29,284 nt of DNA. Source: F23-D06 sp947165685. Its GTDB lineage: Bacteria; Bacteroidota; Bacteroidia; Bacteroidales; WCHB1-69. Position 1 is the first letter of the stretch; each line of letters opens with the position of its first letter. The translations under genes were made by a program, and so were the position numbers. Below are positions 22,894 through 29,284 of this stretch, piece by piece. The notes under the pieces are model-generated. The model was not told the DNA's origin. It saw only the letters and a program-made list of their open reading frames with translations, and did not search any database. Location of the stretch: NCBI GenBank assembly GCA_947165685.1, contig CAMVBK010000042.1, positions 1-29,284 of the forward strand. The letters run 5' to 3'.

Positions 22894-24069
22894 TTATTGA
22901 TTATCTTTAATAGTTGTGCAGTCACCGCCTGCATAATTGTTACTATATTCATTTAATTTGGCTTCAATCTCCTCAATAGAGGGTATAACGCCTTCAAGTT
23001 TCTCTGGGTAGAACTTCTCAAGTTCATATTCAGATATTCCTATAGGCTGACTGCTCGACTCCAATGCATATTGAGCCTGAGTATTGTCCTTGCTGCGGCA
23101 AATGAGGAGGCCAATTGTCGGATTGTCCTTTTCCTCCTCACGTAGTTGATGATTTACGGCTACGATGTAACTACCAATTTGTCCGATATCTGCAGGCGAG
23201 AACTTCCCAATCTTCACTTCAATCACCACATAGCAGCGAAGCCTCAGGTTATAAAACAGCAAGTCTATGAAATTCTCTGTATGTCCAACCTGTAACCTGT
23301 ATTCCCTGCCAACATACGCAAACCCAGTGCCCAACTCCACTAGGAAATCAGTGATATTCTTCAGCAAGGCCAATTTCAACTCTGTTTCATTGTGGTGTTT
23401 CGTAATACCTGCAAAAGCAAAGTTGTAGGGGTCTTTTGTTATTTCTTGAGTCAAATCGCTGTCTGGTGTCGGAAGAATGGATTTGAAATTGGTGATTGCT
23501 TTTCCCTGGCGTTCATAGAGACTGGTGTCTATCCAGTTCAGAAGGAGTGAACGACTCCACCCATTTTCCAATGTCTGGCCGATATAGAAAAGTGCTTTGT
23601 TTACATCCCCCTTTACCTTGTCCATTATCAATTTATGATGCCCCCAAGGCACATTGAATATCGGAGACAATTCCTGCAATGGAAATGAAGCCTGTATTTT
23701 GCCCCCAGCTTGGGGGCAAATTGAGGTGTCAGGTGTTTCATTCAATTTGCCCTCAACTTGGGGGTAAATTACAACTGATTTAGAATAAAGGAGATAGAAA
23801 CGTCTGCAATACCGTAAATTGGTGGCTGACAATCCCTCTACCGTTGGCATTTTCTTCTTTAAGTCTATGCTGAGTTGATTGATGACATTTTCTCCCCACC
23901 TTTCTTCAACATGCATCTCTACGATGTCTCGTCCAAGCAAATAGTTATACATCAATTGCTCAGTATTCACCTTGACGGCAGCTCTGACTTGACACTGCTG
24001 ATAGCGTTCAATGAGTGTCTTCACCCACTGGTCGTAGTCTTTATCTAATATCGTTATTGACTTGCTCAT
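22894..24069 (-). CDS. YhcG/DUF1016-family PDDEXK nuclease
   Basis: The 391-residue protein has the two known parts of the family. The N-terminal domain (about 1-170) includes the motif YNYLLGRDIVEMHVEERWGENVINQLSIDL followed by GLSATNLRYCRRFYLLY. The C-terminal PDDEXK nuclease domain (about 215-340) has GTGFAYVGREYRLQVGHTENFIDLLFYNLRLRCYVVIEVKIGKF, with Asp and the ExK pair. YhcG-type proteins are often found next to restriction and defence genes and are thought to act on DNA. Between the domains are two short near-copies, YPQVEGKLN and CPQAGGKIQ, encoded by palindromic DNA. The start is 27 bases after the stop of the small methylase-tail gene, so it belongs to the same operon. Confidence 0.88.
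   Translation of the reverse strand: MSKSITILDKDYDQWVKTLIERYQQCQVRAAVKVNTEQLMYNYLLGRDIVEMHVEERWGENVINQLSIDLKKKMPTVEGLSATNLRYCRRFYLLYSKSVVIYPQVEGKLNETPDTSICPQAGGKIQASFPLQELSPIFNVPWGHHKLIMDKVKGDVNKALFYIGQTLENGWSRSLLLNWIDTSLYERQGKAITNFKSILPTPDSDLTQEITKDPYNFAFAGITKHHNETELKLALLKNITDFLVELGTGFAYVGREYRLQVGHTENFIDLLFYNLRLRCYVVIEVKIGKFSPADIGQIGSYIVAVNHQLREEEKDNPTIGLLICRSKDNTQAQYALESSSQPIGISEYELEKFYPEKLEGVIPSIEEIEAKLNEYSNNYAGGDCTTIKDNQ
23698..23768 (-). repeat. Two palindromic 23-bp elements inside the nuclease gene
   Basis: TTTGCCCCCA-GCT-TGGGGGCAAA (23698-23720) is a perfect ten-pair inverted repeat. A near copy with a few mismatches is at 23,746-23,768 (TTTGCCCTCA-ACT-TGGGGGTAAA). They are 48 bases apart, so the frame is kept, and encode PQAGGK and PQVEGK in the linker between the two domains. 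Confidence 0.8.
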
Positions 24070-24096
24070 AGTTCAAATACGTTTTTTTGTCGATTC

Positions 24097-24321
24097 TTAT
24101 TGCGCTTTTTCGTAATCTTCTTTGGATATTGGGGTTCTGGGGTCAACAATGAGGACTTCGTCGTAGCTCAGCCCGTACAGCTTGTAAACGAGGAAGTCTA
24201 TCTCCGCCTCCCACGCGCCCGTGTCCGCCTTCTTCGCGGCAAGAATTTTGCTCGCCGAAGATGTCTGAAAATAATATAAGGTATTCATTCTTTTTTCGAT
24301 TCGTTTAGTGACCATATACAT
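24097..24321 (-). CDS. Small protein resembling the C-terminal tail of an Eco57I-type methylase
   Basis: The 74-residue product ends TGAWEAEIDFLVYKLYGLSYDEVLIVDP, which resembles the extreme C-terminus of class I/IIG adenine-specific methylases (typically IDxLVYxLYGLTxEEI). The ATG overlaps the helicase stop as TAATG, so translation is coupled; an internal ATG at 24,288 is the other possible start. No methylase catalytic motif (NPPY) is present anywhere in the window, so this is a remnant or a free-standing domain. Because the gene is intact and tightly packed, it might be retained for a use such as target recognition, but that is speculation. Confidence 0.6.
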   Translation of the reverse strand: MYMVTKRIEKRMNTLYYFQTSSASKILAAKKADTGAWEAEIDFLVYKLYGLSYDEVLIVDPRTPISKEDYEKAQ

Positions 24322-27300
24322 TAATCATCCGTTTCCACAACCATTGGCATCAAGAATGCTAAAGCTTTCTCTCTGTCAAGGATTTCATGAACCTTTTGGT
24401 TCTCATAACTCCTAAGACACCTGTAGCAAGAAGGTGAACATTCGCAAGATCTCAATGTCTTGATGGCATTTCTGATAACATTTTTGAAAACCATGCCATC
24501 TTCTGTGACCAATCGTCGGGAATGGCCTGCTCCACCAGGTACAGCATCATAGATGATGATTTTGTGTTCCATTATCCCGTTTTTCTTTTTATATGTCAAA
24601 CAAGCCTTTATATCACGTCGTTCGATGTTTAACACTTCAGAGAAGGAGTTTAGCAGAGCATACATGACAGACAGCATCGTTGAATAATCGGAGGTGTCGC
24701 AACTGAATGAAATCTTTGCCACATCAGTTTTGAATTCGTGATGTAGATAATATCTGTTCAGCATTGTTTCTGCACAATAACCTTTCCCAAAAGGATTAGT
24801 GTGCCTCTCGGATGTTTTGCTAATCTTAGAACAATAATAGGGCTCGTAATCTTCATATTTTTTCAATTTGCTCGTTTCGTCATTGGCTATTGAGTAACCA
24901 CATTTAGGACATACAAAGAAATAATTTGTGGATTTTACGACAAGGGAATCATTAGCAGTAGATTCAATTTGAACAGGGATGGAACCCATTGTATAAGTGG
25001 AAGTGCTAATGATTTTTGCCGATTTGTCACCGATATAAATAGCTTCAGTCTTGTATTTCCGTTCTTGTGATGTCAGAGGAACATCTTTGACATTTTCTTC
25101 TGCTATAAAGCCTGCCCTTGGTTCAATGCTTTTATGGAAATTCCTTGGCCTAAGGATTCTGTCACAAATTGCACAAGGTATACCATCTTTGTCAATTGGC
25201 ACATTTGAGAAATTTTCGTGGCCACAGTCAGAACAGGCAGCTATGTATGCTATATCAAAATCATTCAACTCGCTTTTGTGTACAATGGGTTTTCGAATAT
25301 ATCTACTTGTATATAATCCACCGTTTGCCACAATTTCACTAGAAGGAGCATATTCCGCGATGGCAACAGATAGATCTCTGTTTAAGTTAAGCGTTCGGAA
25401 ATCTTTGGACGATATATTTTGTGTAAGTTCCACCGAATCAATCGGAAAACCATATTTCGGCAAAATGTTTCCTCTGACTAGGAAATCAATCAAATCATTC
25501 TTTTTGTATCGTTTCCATTTTCTTTCAAAAACGCTGGCGGTTTTAAGATCCTTTTCTCTATAGGCCTTTTTGTATTCTTTTTCGAGATAATCAACATTTT
25601 GTTCAAATTCTCTGATGATTTTAGATAAGGAACCATTATCCCCGCAAAACTCCTCAACCCACTCAAAACCATCCAAATATTTTCTGCGCAAATCAAAACC
25701 GATGTTTCTTAATGATTTCTTTATCAAAACAGAAAGCTCTTCTGGTTTGGAACGAAGCCAATCGAAGAATCCCAAATATCCTTTTTCATTGATAAATTTG
25801 TCAGCATTATTGGCAGAATATAATTCTGGATGATGCTTGAAATAAAGACTTAGAGCAATCGCATATACATGCCTGCGAAGTATCTTTTCATTATTGATGT
25901 TAAAAAAAGGAGGAGTTATGGTGCCATTTATCATTTCTTTCGGCTGATCAAAAAAAGTGAAATCATGCGAACTCAATTTAGCATATGTTACAGCTAACGC
26001 TGCTGCATTAGCACTTCTTCCTGCTCTGCCTACTCTTTGCGCATAATTAGATGCCAACGGAGGAATATTCCTTAGAAATACTGTTTCAAGATCACCTACA
26101 TCAACTCCCATTTCAAATGTCGTGGAACACGATAATGCATTTATCTCTTTACGAACAAATTGTTGTTGGTACTCCAAAGCTTCTTTTTTTGATAATTGAG
26201 CGGTGTGCTCTTTAACAAATAAAGGTCTCATCTTAGCATTTCGGTACAACATAGCATAATAGTTGTTTTCACAGTAGTCTTCTGAATTTAATCTTTCCAG
26301 GCCTCCATTGCAACCAATCTGAGAACATTTGTCTTTAATGTTGAATTGGCTCACTTTTCCACATTTTTTACATCTCCACAATTGTGCATCTTTTCCAAAA
26401 TGAATATCAAAACTGGATGCTTTAATACAAAATCCATTTCCATTGTCCAAGAGTCGATATTCGTTGTTTTGAGAGATTAGATAATCCCAATAGTTTTCAA
26501 GCAATTTAACCGCTTCTTCATCTTCAATGTTTAATGCTGCTTTTGTGACAATGAGTTTTCTAGATCGATAATAAGATTTCTCGCCCGTTTTCAGTGTTCG
26601 TGACGATGGTATATATGCTATTTGATTGTTTTGATCTTCTTTGTGTCCAATAGCGACTTTTTGAGAAGGAGAGAAATACAAATAATTTCTGTCAGAATCG
26701 TTAATGTCAGTTTCTTTGTCCGTAATAATTGCTCCTGTTCGAACAATCTCGAATGCCAAAAAATTCAGGAAATTTTTGGCATCTTTGAAAGAAAGTGCAT
26801 AATTTTGAGCAAATGCTCGAACAACATTGTCTGTGTTACCTCGGTATTCAAAGGACAGTCTGCCTAATGAAACGAGAGATGTACTTCGATTGCAATTGTA
26901 TAGTTCATCTAATACAGCAACCCAAGCATTGCGATTATTTTCAGTAACAGAAATGGCTCCGTTATAAATATTGTTTTCTCTGAAAAGTCGATGAGTAGAA
27001 AAATAGTTTTTTAGTAATTGTACAAAATCACTCAAATGAATGCCGTTTTTATAACTGGAATCATTTTGTATCTCATCAATCACATTCCATACCCCACGGC
27101 GCCGAAGAAATTGTTTGTACATATCACCTAAAAAACATGCAAATTTGGCAGCACCTTGACGACTGTCCGAAAAGACGATGAATTGACTTCCCGTTCGGGT
27201 CTTGGTTGTATGCTGTTTTATTCCTTGCAGGAAAACGTTGAAAGATTCGGACACTTTCGCCTTCTCCTCATCAATTGTTATTGTGTATTCTGGGATATGG

Positions 27301-29069
27301 TCAAAAAGTGATGTCGCTATCACACCTGTTGCAGCATCATATCCTAATCGAAATCTTCTCAGGGTGCCTCCACAATTCGCACAATCGTCTTTCGATAGAC
27401 GTTTAAGAAATAACTTGTTTGTGTGTCCGCATTTGCACCACTCATTATGAGCTTCTTCAATGTGAACAATTGCACCACAATTTTTGCAAAGCACATATTC
27501 TTCACCCTCGTCATCATTTGTTTTGCAAAGATTAGGCTGAAACATGATTTGTTCATCTGTGTTGTTCGCTCTGACCAATCTGTTGCTCTCGTCGATTCTT
27601 CCCACAATGGCTATTTCACCGCAATCATCACAAATGGCTATTTCGAACATCTTAACTTCGGAATTGTAAGAAGTTTTGTAACTGTCTTTACGAATCAACG
27701 AGAGGCTTTCTGGATAGTCCAAGGCCAAATAACAACCATCTAAAGCTCGCAAAAAGAAATGGTATCGGATGTCCATCAAAACCTTTCCGGCCTTTTGTGC
27801 TTGTGTGCATAGTCCAATAAATGAAACTGCTTCATCTTGTGTGATTTGTAAATGAGTCGATAATTCTTTTAGGGTTGTCAGGCCATTTAGCTGGTTCATC
27901 GCGTGATAGTATTCAGAAGAAGAAATCAGATCATACAGCACTTGTGCTTTAGGGATGTTTGCATCATAAGGTATTCCATACTTTTGTAAAGTATGACTAA
28001 AGAGCATCTCTTCATTCGCCAAATCAGTAAAGAGTTGAGTCTGATATACATGCACTTTTTTAGGCAAAACGAGGTGCTCTCGATATGCCATTACAATATC
28101 ATCAATTGAAAAATCGCATCCTGTCAATTGTTGAGCAAATTCTGCCACTTGTTTATTACTTTGGTCGCTTCCATCTCCTAATGTGGCAGAAGTAAGGATA
28201 AATTGGGGATCTCGGTCACTCCTCATTCGTCCTTTCAAACGACCCATAAGAAATGATGTCTCTATTCCGGTAGCACCAGTATAAATATGAGCTTCATCAA
28301 GGACTACAAATTTGAAATTAGAGTTACTGAAAATCGCATCATCACCCGGTCTAAAGAGCATGTGCTCTAACATCGCATAATTTGTAAACAATATATGAGG
28401 CGGGTGCTTTTTCATTTCATCCCTAGACAATAGTTCATTAGGGAGAGGCTTCCTTAATTCAGGGGATTTCTCGTTGCTGTACATTGCCTCATAAAGCTTG
28501 ATGGCATCGGATTCCCGATTTTCAGTTCCTCCATTATAAACTCCAAAGCGGATGTCTGGATAGTTCATTAGGATTTCTCGCAATCCTTTAATCTGATCGT
28601 TTGCCAAAGCGTTCATGGGGTATATGAAAATAGCCCTTACGCCATCAGTAAGGGTGTTTTGCTCTTTTTCTCGCAACAATTCGTTTATTACTGGGATAAG
28701 GAAACAATGAGTTTTTCCGCTCCCTGTGCCTGTTGATATTACAACGTTTTTCCCTTCTATGATCTTTTCTATAGCTTTCTCTTGATGCAGGTATAAAGGG
28801 CGATCAAGTGGTAATTTGGGAGGATACTTCTTCCCTTTTTCAAGCAGTTTAAATAAAGAAGAAAGGACACCATCATCTATCATTTCGTTTATGGATTTTC
28901 CCGACTTAAACGAATTCTTAATTTCAACAAATGGTCCTTTGGCGATGGTTGCATTTAACTCTTGTTCTAAACGTTGTTGAAGCTTTACATCTCGGAAATG
29001 AAATGTAGTACTGATATATCCAATAAATTCTTTCTTTATTTCAGTTGTTGTTTGGGCTGGGTTTAACAT
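24321..29069 (-). CDS. Large DEAH-box helicase with zinc clusters and DUF1998-like C-terminus (MrfA/YprA-related, defence-type)
   Basis: The 1582-residue protein has a superfamily 2 helicase core: STGTGSGKT (112-120, Walker A), FIYPMNALANDQIKG (motif Ia), VVLDEAH (DEAH at 258-261), LTSATLGDG (motif III, about 292-300) and, far downstream, SCSTTFEMGVDVGDLE and NYAQRVGRAGRS (motif VI). Between the helicase halves are Cys-rich modules (CDDCGE, CKNCGA, CKCGH, CANCGG, and CKKCGKVSQFN...CSQIGCNGG). The C-terminal part has further CxxC pairs and ends SCECSPSCYRCLRSYENQKVH, the signature of DUF1998-type helicases such as MrfA. Proteins of this build act in DNA repair (MrfA) or phage defence (DISARM and Druantia helicases are related). 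It overlaps the upstream gene by seven bases. The AT-rich composition suggests horizontal transfer. Confidence 0.9.
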   Translation of the reverse strand: MLNPAQTTTEIKKEFIGYISTTFHFRDVKLQQRLEQELNATIAKGPFVEIKNSFKSGKSINEMIDDGVLSSLFKLLEKGKKYPPKLPLDRPLYLHQEKAIEKIIEGKNVVISTGTGSGKTHCFLIPVINELLREKEQNTLTDGVRAIFIYPMNALANDQIKGLREILMNYPDIRFGVYNGGTENRESDAIKLYEAMYSNEKSPELRKPLPNELLSRDEMKKHPPHILFTNYAMLEHMLFRPGDDAIFSNSNFKFVVLDEAHIYTGATGIETSFLMGRLKGRMRSDRDPQFILTSATLGDGSDQSNKQVAEFAQQLTGCDFSIDDIVMAYREHLVLPKKVHVYQTQLFTDLANEEMLFSHTLQKYGIPYDANIPKAQVLYDLISSSEYYHAMNQLNGLTTLKELSTHLQITQDEAVSFIGLCTQAQKAGKVLMDIRYHFFLRALDGCYLALDYPESLSLIRKDSYKTSYNSEVKMFEIAICDDCGEIAIVGRIDESNRLVRANNTDEQIMFQPNLCKTNDDEGEEYVLCKNCGAIVHIEEAHNEWCKCGHTNKLFLKRLSKDDCANCGGTLRRFRLGYDAATGVIATSLFDHIPEYTITIDEEKAKVSESFNVFLQGIKQHTTKTRTGSQFIVFSDSRQGAAKFACFLGDMYKQFLRRRGVWNVIDEIQNDSSYKNGIHLSDFVQLLKNYFSTHRLFRENNIYNGAISVTENNRNAWVAVLDELYNCNRSTSLVSLGRLSFEYRGNTDNVVRAFAQNYALSFKDAKNFLNFLAFEIVRTGAIITDKETDINDSDRNYLYFSPSQKVAIGHKEDQNNQIAYIPSSRTLKTGEKSYYRSRKLIVTKAALNIEDEEAVKLLENYWDYLISQNNEYRLLDNGNGFCIKASSFDIHFGKDAQLWRCKKCGKVSQFNIKDKCSQIGCNGGLERLNSEDYCENNYYAMLYRNAKMRPLFVKEHTAQLSKKEALEYQQQFVRKEINALSCSTTFEMGVDVGDLETVFLRNIPPLASNYAQRVGRAGRSANAAALAVTYAKLSSHDFTFFDQPKEMINGTITPPFFNINNEKILRRHVYAIALSLYFKHHPELYSANNADKFINEKGYLGFFDWLRSKPEELSVLIKKSLRNIGFDLRRKYLDGFEWVEEFCGDNGSLSKIIREFEQNVDYLEKEYKKAYREKDLKTASVFERKWKRYKKNDLIDFLVRGNILPKYGFPIDSVELTQNISSKDFRTLNLNRDLSVAIAEYAPSSEIVANGGLYTSRYIRKPIVHKSELNDFDIAYIAACSDCGHENFSNVPIDKDGIPCAICDRILRPRNFHKSIEPRAGFIAEENVKDVPLTSQERKYKTEAIYIGDKSAKIISTSTYTMGSIPVQIESTANDSLVVKSTNYFFVCPKCGYSIANDETSKLKKYEDYEPYYCSKISKTSERHTNPFGKGYCAETMLNRYYLHHEFKTDVAKISFSCDTSDYSTMLSVMYALLNSFSEVLNIERRDIKACLTYKKKNGIMEHKIIIYDAVPGGAGHSRRLVTEDGMVFKNVIRNAIKTLRSCECSPSCYRCLRSYENQKVHEILDREKALAFLMPMVVETDD

Positions 29070-29284
29070 AATTCAATAAGATTATATTCGTACTTTTCAA
29101 TTGGTTTGTAATCTGGGCTGTCAATTGCAGTGTTACAGAGACATCGTTTGGCAAAATCGTAATATAAGCCTTCAATAAAGTCATAATCGTCCTTCCACCC
29201 GGCAACCATCCAAAAAGAATGATTGTCATCAAGCTCAAGCCGAACAGGATTGATTGATTCGAGTTCTCTTTTTTCGTTTATCAT
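29063..29284 (-). CDS. Unidentified protein upstream of the helicase (possibly partial)
   Basis: A 73-codon frame runs from the right window edge to a TAA at 29,065-29,063, overlapping the helicase ATG by seven bases, which indicates translational coupling. The final bases of the window read as an ATG in this frame, so it may be a complete small gene or the end of a longer one. The sequence is acidic and aromatic (DDNHSFWMVAGWKDDYDFIEGLYYDFAKRC in parts), and I recognise no family. Confidence 0.6.
   Translation of the reverse strand: MINEKRELESINPVRLELDDNHSFWMVAGWKDDYDFIEGLYYDFAKRCLCNTAIDSPDYKPIEKYEYNLIELC

Noticed and set aside
24321..29069. Naming the helicase DrmA, DruE or MrfA
   Set aside because: The domain build fits the wider DUF1998 helicase group, but the partner genes needed for a named system are not in the window.

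Overview
The window reads as chromosomal DNA of a Bacteroidota bacterium, probably Bacteroidales. The evidence is a surface protein ending in a type IX secretion (T9SS) sorting domain, several promoters of the TAnnTTTG type, few Shine-Dalgarno sites, FISUMP-type surface proteins and many Bacteroidota-style lipoproteins. Positions 1 to about 22,700 are fairly GC-rich; from about 22,890 to the right edge the DNA is clearly AT-richer, which suggests an acquired block.

Left part (1-11,900). A gene tail is followed by a 1614-residue T9SS fibronectin/jelly-roll surface protein, a Wzx-like flippase overlapping a GT4 glycosyltransferase (polysaccharide export and assembly), then on the minus strand an outer-membrane barrel protein, an unrecognised exported protein, an MgtC-family membrane protein and a GT2 glycosyltransferase. 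A small lipoprotein gene lies on the plus strand.

Centre (11,915-19,330, all minus strand). This is the main discovery: a complete diversity-generating retroelement (DGR). In transcription order it has a 1106-residue exported target protein (signal peptide, long four-residue-periodic stalk, PKD-like segment, FISUMP domain) whose last 60 or so codons are the variable repeat (VR), two strong hairpins, an adenine-rich template repeat (TR, 22 AAC/AAT codons), an intrinsic terminator, an accessory protein that looks like a MutS-domain-I/Avd fusion, and a DGR-type reverse transcriptase (YVDD; GIPIGNLTSQ). Upstream lie a second, apparently non-variable FISUMP protein and an HTH protein. The HTH gene is preceded by a short reading frame with a G10 tract; one extra G would fuse that frame to the HTH gene through a terminator hairpin.

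Right-centre (19,600-22,664). A divergent pair (Tat-type flavodoxin-fold reductase and metallo-beta-lactamase-fold lipoprotein) shares back-to-back -7 boxes. An aldo/keto reductase overlaps a cyclophilin-like lipoprotein gene.

Right part (22,894-29,284). A minus-strand, AT-rich, tightly packed defence-like cluster holds an unknown partial gene, a 1582-residue DEAH helicase with Zn clusters and a DUF1998-like C-terminus, a short protein resembling the tail of an Eco57I-type methylase, and a YhcG/DUF1016 PDDEXK nuclease. No rRNA, tRNA, CRISPR array or complete insertion sequence was seen.
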